Source of the DNA: Bacillota bacterium
GTDB lineage: Bacteria > Bacillota > Clostridia > Christensenellales > CAG-138
DNA length: 64,000 bases
Direction of reading: 5' to 3'
Assembly: GCA_023395595.1 (NCBI GenBank)
Contig: JAEWYO010000004.1
Span: forward strand, 15,659 to 79,658
The notes below the pieces were generated by a model. It saw only the letters and a program-made list of their open reading frames with translations, was not told where the DNA came from and did no database searches. The translations under genes and the position numbers were made by a program. This document shows positions 1-7,790 of the stretch, one piece after another (position 1 is the stretch's first letter; the number at the start of each line of letters is the position of its first letter).

Positions 1-453
1 GTATAGGAGCTGATATAGCGTCTCCGCTTCGCCTTTGCTCAGCGGCAGGCATGCACCGATGCGTTCCGGAATTGTTGCGGCCTTTGCGCGGAGGGCTTCG
101 CCTTCTGCGGTGACAGAGACGATGACACTGCGCTCGTCCGCGGCATTACGCTGCCGCGAAACCAATCCCTGTGCCTCCATCTTCTTGAGCAGTGGCGTGA
201 GTGTGCCGCTGTCTAGATAGAGGTATTCGCCAAGTTCCTTCACCGTCAGCGAGCGCTTTTCCCAAAGCACCATCATGGCGATGTACTGCGTATACGTCAG
301 CCCGATTTCATCCAAAAAGGGCTTATACAGGCGGACGACTTCTTTGGATACTGCGTAGAGCGGAAAACATAGCTGGTTTTGCAGCAGCAACGCATCATAC
401 TTTCCGTTCGGTTCGCCGCAGAGCGTGGTGTTGCCGATTGCTTGTTCGCTCAT
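1..453 (-). CDS. ohrR: OhrR-like MarR-family peroxide-sensing repressor (3' end cut by window)
   Basis: A winged-helix repressor expected to sense organic hydroperoxides through a reactive cysteine and to release its operator when oxidised. The frame is open for 151 codons from the ATG at 453 and runs off the window start, so the last few residues are missing. The N-terminal segment LLLQNQLCFPLYA carries the cysteine (C29 here) in the position typical of OhrR. The rest (TPLLKKMEAQGLVSRQRNAA) is a MarR recognition and wing region. It lies 38 bp downstream of the peroxidase gene on the same strand, so the two are probably co-transcribed. Known of the family: Cys-based thiol oxidation. Inferred: the adjacent peroxidase is its target. 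Confidence 0.85.
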   Translation of the reverse strand, partial: MSEQAIGNTTLCGEPNGKYDALLLQNQLCFPLYAVSKEVVRLYKPFLDEIGLTYTQYIAMMVLWEKRSLTVKELGEYLYLDSGTLTPLLKKMEAQGLVSRQRNAADERSVIVSVTAEGEALRAKAATIPERIGACLPLSKGEAETLYQLLY

Positions 454-491
454 GTCACTCGCTTCCTTTCGTATTGTTCGCGTGCCTGTGG

Positions 492-965
492 TTACAGGAG
501 GGCGACGATGTCGCTCTCAATGCTTTCGGGTGTGTCTGTCGGCGCATAGCGCTTGACAACGTTGCCTTCGCGGTCGATCAAGAACTTCGTGAAGTTCCAT
601 TTGATCGAGGAACCCAGCAAGCTGCCCTTCTCTTTCTTGAGAAATTTGTACAGATCACTGGCGTTTTTGCCATTGACATCGATCTTTGCAAAACGCGGGA
701 AGGTCGTGCCATAGTTCAGCGTGCAAAAGCTCTGAATCTCATCGTTGGTGCCCGGTGCCTGGTTTGCAAACTGGTTGCAGGGGAAGTCCAATACTTCAAA
801 CCCCTTGTCCTTGTGCGCGTCATAAAGCTTCTGTAATCCCTCATACTGTGGCGTGAAGCCGCAGCCGGTTGCTGTGTTGACGACGAGAAGCACTTTGCCT
901 TTATAGTCTGCGAGCGAAATATCTTCGTCTGCTCTGCCTTTTACCGAAAAATCATAGAATGTCAT
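492..965 (-). CDS. Glutathione peroxidase family thiol peroxidase (Cys type)
   Basis: Cytoplasmic peroxidase of the GPx/BsaA family that reduces hydrogen peroxide and organic hydroperoxides. It has 157 residues, the usual bacterial length. The catalytic set is visible: peroxidatic C35 in NTATGCGFTPQY, Q70-region motif PCNQF at 62-66, and the KWNF tryptophan motif near 123. Cysteine, not selenocysteine, sits at the active site. C81 in FCTLNYG is placed like the resolving cysteine of thioredoxin-dependent members, so thioredoxin is a likelier reductant than glutathione. An AAAGGAG site precedes the ATG. It heads a two-gene operon with the OhrR-like regulator. Confidence 0.93.
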   Translation of the reverse strand: MTFYDFSVKGRADEDISLADYKGKVLLVVNTATGCGFTPQYEGLQKLYDAHKDKGFEVLDFPCNQFANQAPGTNDEIQSFCTLNYGTTFPRFAKIDVNGKNASDLYKFLKKEKGSLLGSSIKWNFTKFLIDREGNVVKRYAPTDTPESIESDIVALL

Positions 966-998
966 GGTTCGAAATCTCCTTTCGTTTATTACAATTTG

Positions 999-1027
999 AT
1001 TTTATTCAATTTATATGAGTTTGTCAA
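999..1027 (-). promoter_or_regulatory. Promoter of the peroxidase-ohrR operon with candidate OhrR operator
   Basis: Read on the minus strand, TTGACA (1027-1022) and TAAAAT (1004-999) are separated by exactly 17 bp, a near-consensus sigma-A promoter 34 bp upstream of the peroxidase ATG. The -10 lies within an AT-rich imperfect inverted repeat (AATTGA-N6-TCAAATT) similar to OhrR operators, which would let the repressor block RNA polymerase. A second short palindrome, GCAATT-C-AATTGC, sits at 1067-1079. The promoter is seen directly; operator function is inferred. Confidence 0.7.
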
Positions 1028-1132
1028 GAATAATTCTCAAATATATTATTTTCGTCCCTGTTTACTGCAATTCAATTGCGCTCAGCTCCCGCTGATTCGT
1101 CTGCAATTGCGAAAACACCCGCTGCTTGCACC

Positions 1133-1165
1133 AAAAAAACACTGGACCGCCATTTCTGGCGGTCC
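1133..1165 (-). terminator. Rho-independent terminator of hsp20
   Basis: A 9-bp perfect stem (GGACCGCCA/TGGCGGTCC, 1144-1165) with a 4-nt loop is followed on the minus strand by seven T residues (1139-1133). It lies 40 bp beyond the hsp20 stop. Confidence 0.85.
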
Positions 1166-1204
1166 GTTCGTATTCCGGGGGTATTCCCTGTTGCGTGTTG
1201 TTCT

Positions 1205-1639
1205 TTATGCGATCTCCAGCTTGCGCGAGGTAGGCAGGGTTTCCTGCTTCTTAGGCAGCGTAAGCTTGAGAATGCCGTCCTCATATGCCGCGGCGATGTC
1301 CTCGGTGCGGATGCCTGTCATATCAAAGCTGCGGGAAAAGCTGCCGTAACAGCGCTCGCGCTTGATATAATTGCCCTTGCTGTCCTTCTCCTCGGTGCTG
1401 TCGCTGTGTTCCGCGCGGATGGTCAACGTGTCGCCTTCGAGATTGACGGCGATGTCTTCTTTCTTGAATCCGGGCAACTCAGCCTCAAGCAAATAACTCT
1501 CGCCGTTGTCGCGGATGTCGGTCTTGAAGTCGCGAACCGCATTCTCTCCAAAGAAGCGGCGCTGCATGTCTTCCAGCTCATCAAAGGGGTTGTAAAACGT
1601 CAGGTTGCGCTTTCTGCTGTAAGGTACTAGTTCAAACAT
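1205..1639 (-). CDS. Hsp20/alpha-crystallin small heat shock protein
   Basis: ATP-independent holdase chaperone of the cytoplasm. The 144-residue protein has a short N-terminal arm (MFELVPYSRKRN...) and an alpha-crystallin domain from about residue 35. That domain includes the AELPGFKKEDI strand, the YGSFSRSFDM segment and the A-x-x-x-x-G-I-L-x-L-x-L-P-K motif (AAYEDGILKLTLPKK). Two ATGs are in frame. The AGGAGG ribosome site lies 3 nt from the ATG at 1645 but 9 nt from the one at 1639, so 1639 is preferred. A CIRCE element upstream indicates HrcA control, and a terminator follows. Confidence 0.93.
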   Translation of the reverse strand: MFELVPYSRKRNLTFYNPFDELEDMQRRFFGENAVRDFKTDIRDNGESYLLEAELPGFKKEDIAVNLEGDTLTIRAEHSDSTEEKDSKGNYIKRERCYGSFSRSFDMTGIRTEDIAAAYEDGILKLTLPKKQETLPTSRKLEIA

Positions 1640-1800
1640 ATCCATCTTCCTCCTTTGGAAAAATGTTGATTGTGTGGTTGCGCCGCTTCCCCGGCGCATG
1701 GGGTTTTGGTGTGTTTAATATAGATTCCTTATCGGAACATCTGTATGATACAAAACAATTTTTACAAAAAAACAGACATCTTGTAATGGAATTGTGAAAT

Positions 1801-1827
1801 TTAGCACTCATCTCATTAGAGTGCTGA
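1801..1827 (-). promoter_or_regulatory. CIRCE element (HrcA operator) upstream of hsp20
   Basis: TTAGCACTC (1801-1809), 9 nt, GAGTGCTGA (1819-1827). This matches the CIRCE consensus TTAGCACTC-N9-GAGTGCTAA with one mismatch. It is 160 bp upstream of hsp20. On the minus strand a TTGTAC box followed 18 bp later by TAATGA would place the -10 inside the operator, giving repression by HrcA at normal temperature. CIRCE usually marks groESL and dnaK operons; control of hsp20 is less usual. Confidence 0.88.
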
Positions 1828-1877
1828 TTGTGTGGCGTACAATCTTGTTTTGCAGGGTTGGATCAGCCCCAGAAAGC

Positions 1878-1903
1878 AAAAAGCCGCCGATTGAATCGGC
1901 GGC
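1878..1903 (-). terminator. Terminator of the PrsW-like gene
   Basis: GCCGCCGATT (1883-1892) pairs with AATCGGCGGC (1894-1903), with AAAAA on the plus strand at 1878-1882 giving a T-run on the minus strand. It is 20 bp beyond the stop of the upstream minus-strand gene. Confidence 0.85.
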
Positions 1904-1922
1904 CATTGTACACAATCATTTG

Positions 1923-2642
1923 TTAAACTGGCTGATCACTTCGTGATTCTTTTTTCACGAGCCGGATGACGATGATATACATTGCGATGACGAACGCAAG
2001 GAACAGCAACGTGGAGAGCAGCGTGCCAAGCAGCGCACATGCATCGTAAAATCCGTGCAAGAACACGGCGACGAGAAACGAAGCCCAAAGATTGAGCCGT
2101 CTGCCAAGCACATTTCCCTCATCGTGGCAGCGCTTCGCCCGTGCATAGAAATAACCCATGAACACCGCAAAGCCCATGTGCGCAGGGATGGAGAGCAGCG
2201 CGCGCGCAACCGCGGTCGTGAGTCCGTATCCCATCACATAGCTGATGTTTTCAAACGCGGCAAACCCGAGCGAGACAAACACCGCATAGACGATGCCGTC
2301 GAAGCGATAGTTGAAATTCGGGTCGCGCCAGGTACGCCAGAGCAAAAATAGATACTTTGCCCCTTCCTCCACAACGGCGACGACAAGGAACGCCAGCACA
2401 ATCGTGTAAGCCGGATCGCTCGGCTCCAGAAAGCGCGAAAGCAGACTTGTGCCCAGCGTCTCAAAAATGACCGCCACGACCGCCGCGGCAACGCCAAGAA
2501 ACACAAGACCGACGAGCATCCCCTTCGGTTCTTTCTCAATCGTATCCTTGCGATAGATATAACGCATCAAAAACAACGCCGGCAGCAGAGCCGCAAGCAG
2601 ATAGACAAGCACAACTACAAGATTGGGAAGCTGAATCAGCAC
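1923..2642 (-). CDS. prsW: PrsW-family intramembrane metalloprotease
   Basis: Polytopic membrane protein of 239 residues in the PrsW/CAAX-like protease superfamily, which cleaves membrane substrates such as anti-sigma factors. The conserved motifs are present: EEGAK (E92, E93, K96), FEN (E131), PAHMGFAVFMGY (H155) and FLHGFYD (H196). These match the glutamates and histidines thought to bind the catalytic metal. There are about seven hydrophobic segments and a basic C-terminus. No anti-sigma factor gene is adjacent, so the substrate cannot be inferred. Its own terminator follows. Confidence 0.82.
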   Translation of the reverse strand: MLIQLPNLVVVLVYLLAALLPALFLMRYIYRKDTIEKEPKGMLVGLVFLGVAAAVVAVIFETLGTSLLSRFLEPSDPAYTIVLAFLVVAVVEEGAKYLFLLWRTWRDPNFNYRFDGIVYAVFVSLGFAAFENISYVMGYGLTTAVARALLSIPAHMGFAVFMGYFYARAKRCHDEGNVLGRRLNLWASFLVAVFLHGFYDACALLGTLLSTLLFLAFVIAMYIIVIRLVKKESRSDQPV

Positions 2643-2685
2643 GGATTGGTTCCGCCTTTCCTAATAGAATATGGTGGAAGATGTG

Positions 2686-3165
2686 TTACGCATTCGCTTT
2701 TGGCAAATTTCTGCGCTTGCCGGCGAGTTCGCCCAGAATGATGCGGTTGACCGCAGTGACCGCCATTGCTTCCGGCGGGCAATCGTCATTTAAAATGCCG
2801 CAGTGTTCCAGCAGCAACCGGATGCCCTTGTCCGCCTCCGTGCCTTCGAGCAGCTCAACTGTGCCGTAGCCGATCACGCTTTCATAATCGCAGGTGTAGC
2901 CACCGTTTCCGTTTGCAGGAAACGCGTGGCAAAGGTCTGCCTCCACGCAGACGCGCGGCAGCGCCTTGAGTAGTTCCGCCTTTCTGCCTGACTTCGCGCC
3001 GTGAAAATAGATGGCAAGCTTGCCATCGAGCACCTCATATCCAAACGAAAGCGGGACGATATAGGGTACGCCCGCGTCGTTGATGCCGATGCGGATCGTG
3101 TCGCACCGGGAAATGACATCTAGAATTTCGTCAAAGTCCTTGATTTCGCGGTCTGCTTTTCGCAT
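2686..3165 (-). CDS. NimA-like pyridoxamine 5'-phosphate oxidase-fold flavoprotein
   Basis: 159-residue split-beta-barrel flavin-binding protein of the NimA/PNPOx-like group, widespread in anaerobes and sometimes associated with nitroimidazole reduction. Seen: the N-terminal helix (MRKADREIKDFDEILDVISRCDT), the strand pair VPYIVPLSFGY, the IYFHGAKSGRKAELL flavin-phosphate motif (52-66) and the late FSV-type segment YESVIGYGTVELLEG. A GGAGAG ribosome site precedes the ATG. It stands alone between PrsW and the xylose cluster. The substrate is unknown; drug-reducing activity should not be assumed. Confidence 0.8.
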   Translation of the reverse strand: MRKADREIKDFDEILDVISRCDTIRIGINDAGVPYIVPLSFGYEVLDGKLAIYFHGAKSGRKAELLKALPRVCVEADLCHAFPANGNGGYTCDYESVIGYGTVELLEGTEADKGIRLLLEHCGILNDDCPPEAMAVTAVNRIILGELAGKRRNLPKANA

Positions 3166-3516
3166 GATTCTCTCTCCGTACTCTGCGTGTTTTATCGATT
3201 ACTCTTGCTTGCGCGACGCCGCTCCACAGCGTTCCTGCGTGCGGTTTCACTCGTTTTACTGAGGATAACACAAATCCCCCACCGATAACAGTCTAAATAT
3301 CTCCGCTGTTTGAAACGCGATCCGCTTAAGATCGGCTTAATATCGCGGGTTTGTAGAATTCCTGATGGTATTGTGCTATTATTTTGCTAACTTCGTAGCA
3401 ATGGACGGTTCATCCGTCTTCTCATCAGCAATCATTTTCGGCTTCGTAAAAAAATCATTCGCACACTAAAATGAAGTAATTTCGCCCGCTCAACACGTAA
3501 AAAGCAGGGAAACTGA
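3166..3516. promoter_or_regulatory. Intergenic control region of the xylose sensor operon, with tandem 11-nt repeats
   Basis: No gene is seen in these 351 bases between divergent genes. Two tandem direct repeats, GCTTAAGATCG (3324-3334) and GCTTAATATCG (3335-3345), sit just upstream of a weak promoter, TTGTAG (3351-3356) with 17 bp to TGCTAT (3374-3379). Direct repeats abutting a -35 box are the layout used by AraC-family activators. They are therefore a candidate site for the YesN-type regulator encoded in the operon. Function is inferred. Confidence 0.45.
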
Positions 3517-4602
3517 ATGATGCCGCCACGCAGACGCTCCAACGTAACCAAAGCAAACCTCTCTATCCTCGCCGTGATCGTGATGTCCGTCGTCACCCTT
3601 GCGAGTGTTTTTGTCTACCGCGCGTTGATTGCGCGCACCTTTAATCTCGACACCGGCGGAACGCAGTATTACGCGCATCATATCGCGATGGTCACGGAAA
3701 GCCACACAGACCCGTTCTGGAAAAATGTCTGGCTCGCGGCAAAGGAAGAGGGCGAAAAATCCAACGCGGTTGTCGAATGGGTCGGTAACTCACTGACCGA
3801 GCAATATACCCTGTCGGAGTTGATGGAGATGGCGATTGCCGCCAAGGTGGACGGCATCATCCTCCAGCCAGACGGTTCGGAGAAGGTCAAACAGCTCATC
3901 GCCCGTGCAATCGAGCAAGGCATCCCCGTCATCACCGTCATGTCGGACGCAACCGGCACCGGACGGCAGGGATTCGTCGGCTACAACAGCTATGAGCTGG
4001 GTCAACTCTATGGCGCCCAGGTGCGCGCCGCTATGGCGCAAACGCTGATGGAATATCACGCGGTGGTGCTATTTGGCAACAACGTTTCCGAAAACGCACA
4101 GAACATCGTCTACTCCAGCATCAAAGAAAATCTGGAAGGCAAAAACGTCACGCTCGACGTGGTTAACATTGACAATAACAACGTTTTTTCGGCAGAGGAG
4201 GCTATCCGCGATCTGGTCGTCTCCTTCCCTTCCACACCGCCGAGCGCCGGCACCCCACCGCAGCTCGGCAAAACCTACGGCCCGAACATGCTCATCTGTC
4301 TGAACGCAACCAACACCATCTGCGCCTATCAGGCGGTTGTTGACCACAACAAAGTCGGGCAGATTCAAATCCTCGGCTATTATGATTCGGAAGAAATCCT
4401 CACCGCGATTGAAAAGCGCGTGATTCAAGCGACCGTCACCGTGGACGCAAACCGCGTCGGCGCTTCCTGCGTAACCACGCTGATGGAATATCTCGACCTT
4501 GGGCGCACAAGCGACTTTACCCCCGTTGGGCTGCAACTCGTCACCGCCGCGAACCTGAAAGACTACCGCGCGGCGCACGCGGAAACGGAGGGAGCGAAAT
4601 GA
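3517..4602 (+). CDS. Membrane-anchored periplasmic-binding-type sugar sensor (XylFII-like)
   Basis: 361-residue extracellular sugar-binding protein anchored by one N-terminal membrane helix (about 17-36, NLSILAVIVMSVVTLASVFV) instead of a lipobox. The rest is a type I periplasmic binding fold (Peripla_BP_4), with HIAMVTESHTDPFWKNVWLAAKEE at the start and the VDGIILQPDGSE hinge strand. In Clostridium beijerinckii, XylFII of this layout binds D-xylose and activates the LytS kinase. Here the gene overlaps the kinase gene by 4 bp (ATGA), supporting the same partnership. Two start ATGs are adjacent at 3517 and 3520. Confidence 0.82.
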   Translation: MMPPRRRSNVTKANLSILAVIVMSVVTLASVFVYRALIARTFNLDTGGTQYYAHHIAMVTESHTDPFWKNVWLAAKEEGEKSNAVVEWVGNSLTEQYTLSELMEMAIAAKVDGIILQPDGSEKVKQLIARAIEQGIPVITVMSDATGTGRQGFVGYNSYELGQLYGAQVRAAMAQTLMEYHAVVLFGNNVSENAQNIVYSSIKENLEGKNVTLDVVNIDNNNVFSAEEAIRDLVVSFPSTPPSAGTPPQLGKTYGPNMLICLNATNTICAYQAVVDHNKVGQIQILGYYDSEEILTAIEKRVIQATVTVDANRVGASCVTTLMEYLDLGRTSDFTPVGLQLVTAANLKDYRAAHAETEGAK

Positions 4603-6107
4603 AGCTGCTCTCCCGCGTGCACAGGAAGTTCATTGATCTGCCACTGCGCACCAAACTGGTGCTTGTGTTCGCGTTTACGATGTTCATGGTCGCGTTTGTC
4701 AACATCTACATGCACCTGAGCATCAACAACTTCGTCGGCACGATTGATAAGGTCTACGCCAGCAACGTCAGCCTCAACCAACTCGTCGGCACGCTGGACG
4801 ATGTGCAGGAGAACATGTTTCGCTACCTAAACACGAAGAGCACCGCCGCGCTGAATGATTATTACGTCAGTGAGCAATCGTACAGCGAGCAGATCAACAG
4901 CCTCAACGACCGCCCAACCGACAACGACCTCAAGCTTACGGAGAAAAACATCCGCAGCATTTCGGTTGAATACCTAAAGCTTGCCGCCTCCGCCGTTGCG
5001 GCAAAGCGCGGGCGCGATGTGGAGCAGTATCGCTCCATCTATTCCGAGGCAAGCAAGCTTTACGGCTATCTGGACACCTACATCAACGAGCTCAACAACG
5101 CGCGGTTTAAGACGAACGCGGAAAGCTACAACACGCTGCGCGCTTCACTTGGCTATATGCAGACATTCAGCACCGTGATCCTGCTTGTCGCCATCACGGG
5201 CAATATGTTTGTTTTGATGTTGCTTTCAAGCACCATCACAAAGCCGCTGACCAAGCTCGCACGGCAGGTGGAGCAGGTCGGTAAAGGAGACTTTGACATC
5301 GACTTCATCTCCGTGGAATCGCGGGACGAGATCGGCGTTCTGGCGGACGCGTTCAACCAGATGACGGATAGCCTGCAGGAGCATGTGGACCAGATTAAAA
5401 CCCGTATGGCAGAGGAAAGCCGCCTCAAGGAAACCCAGCTTCGAATGGAAAACAGCCTCAAAGAGAGCCAGCTGATCTTCCTGCAGAGCCAAATCAACCC
5501 GCATTTCCTTTATAATACGCTCAACGCAGGCGCGCAGCTTGCAATGATGGAAGGTGCGGAGAAAACAACACTTTTTATCGAAAACCTTGCAGACTTCTTC
5601 CGCTACAGCGTCAAGCACACGGGCCAAAGCAGCAGTCTCGCGGACGAAATCAGTCAGGCGGAGACATATCTGCACATCATCAACGTCCGCTTCTCCAACG
5701 AGATTGGGTATCTCAAGCGCGTGGAAGGTCAGATCGACCGCATAATGATGCCGGGCGTGATCCTCCAACCCATCGTGGAAAACGCAATCAATCACGGACT
5801 GCGCGATGTGAAATGGGAAAAGCGAATCTCACTCACAGTCTGTGAAGAGGAAGGGCGCATCCGCGTCACCGTTACCGACAACGGAAAAGGCATGACTCGT
5901 GACGAAATCGAAGCCGTGCTCGTCGGCCAACCCGTCATGAGCGAGATGGACGGACAGCAGCACAGAGGCACGGGGCTCAAAAACGTGATTGAACGCCTCC
6001 GCATCTACTATGGCATTCATGACGTATTCGAAATTCAAAGCAGCGGCCGTGGCCGCGGAACCTCGGTCTCCATCCTTCTGCCACGAGGCGAGCCGAACGG
6101 GCAATAG
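4599..6107 (+). CDS. lytS: LytS/YesM-type sensor histidine kinase
   Basis: 502-residue membrane kinase for sugar sensing. Order of parts: TM1 (about 18-40), extracellular helical region (41-195), TM2 (about 197-218), HAMP (to about 270), coiled coil, His_kinase domain with H302 in QINPHFLYNTLN, and an HATPase domain with N-box VENAINHG, DNGKGM and GTGLKN. The phosphoacceptor context belongs to the LytS/YesM family, not to HisKA. It overlaps the sensor gene by 4 bp and is followed 44 bp later by its regulator. The likely signal is ligand-bound XylFII-like protein. Confidence 0.9.
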   Translation: MKLLSRVHRKFIDLPLRTKLVLVFAFTMFMVAFVNIYMHLSINNFVGTIDKVYASNVSLNQLVGTLDDVQENMFRYLNTKSTAALNDYYVSEQSYSEQINSLNDRPTDNDLKLTEKNIRSISVEYLKLAASAVAAKRGRDVEQYRSIYSEASKLYGYLDTYINELNNARFKTNAESYNTLRASLGYMQTFSTVILLVAITGNMFVLMLLSSTITKPLTKLARQVEQVGKGDFDIDFISVESRDEIGVLADAFNQMTDSLQEHVDQIKTRMAEESRLKETQLRMENSLKESQLIFLQSQINPHFLYNTLNAGAQLAMMEGAEKTTLFIENLADFFRYSVKHTGQSSSLADEISQAETYLHIINVRFSNEIGYLKRVEGQIDRIMMPGVILQPIVENAINHGLRDVKWEKRISLTVCEEEGRIRVTVTDNGKGMTRDEIEAVLVGQPVMSEMDGQQHRGTGLKNVIERLRIYYGIHDVFEIQSSGRGRGTSVSILLPRGEPNGQ

Positions 6108-6151
6108 AGGATTTTCACTACCCCATCCAATGATACCACGGAGAATGATTC

Positions 6152-7753
6152 ATGTATAAAATCCTACTGGCGGATGACGAGGGCATCGAACTCGACGCGC
6201 TGACGTTCATCCTCGAAAAAAACTTTCCCGGGCAATGCACCATCGAGACGGCGAAGACCGGCTACGATGCGGTGGAGCTTGCCGAGCGTTTCCGTCCCGA
6301 CATCGCGGTGATGGACATCCGCATGCCAGGCATCAACGGGATGGAGGCGATTCAGGCGATTCAGGCGACATCTCCGGGAATCCTGTTCATCGTGCTAACC
6401 GCCTATGATAAGTTTGAATACGCCAAGGAGGCCATCCGCCTTTCGGTGTTTGAGTTTTTGACAAAACCCGTCAACCGCCTTGTCTTTGCGGATGTGCTGC
6501 GCCGCGCCATGGGCAAGGTGGACACCGAGCGCAAAGCACGCAGCACTGCGCTCAAAACGCGCGAACGCATGGAAAATATGCTGCCTGTGCTGGAGAACAG
6601 TTTCGTCTATCTGTTGCTGATGCAAAACGACGACCCCGCCGCCTATGCGCGCCTGTTTGATATACTCGGCATCGATTCCCGATTTGCAACCGTCATGGTG
6701 CTGGAGCTGATTCATTCGCCCGGTGTGGATATGCTCGACCTCGACATCAAGGCGAGCGAAGGCTATGCCGCAATCCGAGGTCTCATCAAAGAATCGTTCC
6801 CCTGCATCGTCGGCCCCGCGATGGCAAACCGCATCATCATCATTCGTCCGGCGGACGAGCCGGAGAACGAATACTATGAGCGCCTGCTGCTGATTGAGCA
6901 AGGGCGCGCGCTGGCGCACCGGGTGGAGGACAAAAGTGGTGTAGAATGCAAGCTCGGCATCGGTTCCTCCGTCTCTCTGGGCAATCTTTGTGAAAGCTAT
7001 GCGCAGGCGGTCAAGGCACTCAAACACTGCAAGGGTATTGTTTCGCATTTCAATGATTTGCCGATCGTTTCTGATTATGAAACGGGCTACCCAGCCGAAC
7101 GGGAAAAGCATCTGGAAGAGATGATTCTGCATGGCGACGCGCAGGCAGCGTCCGCGGATGCAGAGGCGTTCTTCCATTGGATGGTAGAGCGCTATCCCGA
7201 ACATGACATGGCAATCCGGCTCAAGGTGCTGGAGTTTGTCATGCGCGCGGAATGCGCCGTATTTCACGAAGGCAGCGGCAACAAATATCATTTTCTGGAT
7301 CGCGACGACTATTTGCAAACCGTGCTCGCCACCGAGAATTTTGAAGAACTGAAGGGCTGGTTCCTGCGAAAGATCTCCGAAAGCGCGCGAAACGCCTCCA
7401 CAAAGGCAGACGAGAAAGCCAATCGCGTGGTCGTCAAAGCCCGCGCGTTCATAGACCGCAACTTCAACCGAGACCTCACGCTGGAGGAAGTCTCGCGAGA
7501 GGTGCACGTCAGCCCCTATTACTTCAGCAAGCTTTTCAAGGAGCAGACGGGCGACAATTTCATCAACTATCTCACGCAGCGGCGTGTGGACACCGCAAAA
7601 TTGCTGCTCGCGGATGGAAAGCTAAACATCAAAGCCATCTGCAATGAGATTGGCTACAACGATCCGAACTATTTCTCCCGCTTGTTCAAGCGCTTTGAGG
7701 GAGTCACTCCGACGGAATACCGCGAACAAGTGCTCAAGATCGCCAATACCTGA
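6152..7753 (+). CDS. yesN: YesN-type response regulator with AraC DNA-binding domain
   Basis: 533-residue transcription activator. The receiver domain (1-120) has the acidic pair D8/D9, phosphoacceptor D55 in AVMDIRMPG, and the TKP lysine near 106. A long middle region (about 130-420) precedes two AraC helix-turn-helix units: LTLEEVSREVHVSPYYFSKL and IKAICNEIGYNDPNYFSRLF. Receiver plus AraC proteins paired with LytS/YesM kinases activate sugar uptake operons. This one is expected to turn on the binding-protein and ABC genes downstream when xylose is sensed. Confidence 0.9.
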   Translation: MYKILLADDEGIELDALTFILEKNFPGQCTIETAKTGYDAVELAERFRPDIAVMDIRMPGINGMEAIQAIQATSPGILFIVLTAYDKFEYAKEAIRLSVFEFLTKPVNRLVFADVLRRAMGKVDTERKARSTALKTRERMENMLPVLENSFVYLLLMQNDDPAAYARLFDILGIDSRFATVMVLELIHSPGVDMLDLDIKASEGYAAIRGLIKESFPCIVGPAMANRIIIIRPADEPENEYYERLLLIEQGRALAHRVEDKSGVECKLGIGSSVSLGNLCESYAQAVKALKHCKGIVSHFNDLPIVSDYETGYPAEREKHLEEMILHGDAQAASADAEAFFHWMVERYPEHDMAIRLKVLEFVMRAECAVFHEGSGNKYHFLDRDDYLQTVLATENFEELKGWFLRKISESARNASTKADEKANRVVVKARAFIDRNFNRDLTLEEVSREVHVSPYYFSKLFKEQTGDNFINYLTQRRVDTAKLLLADGKLNIKAICNEIGYNDPNYFSRLFKRFEGVTPTEYREQVLKIANT

Positions 7754-7790
7754 GATTTAGACCGCCACCCACAGCAACGGAGGAACAGCC

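Noticed and set aside
492..965. Selenoprotein glutathione peroxidase
   Set aside because: The active-site codon encodes cysteine and no in-frame TGA is present at that position.
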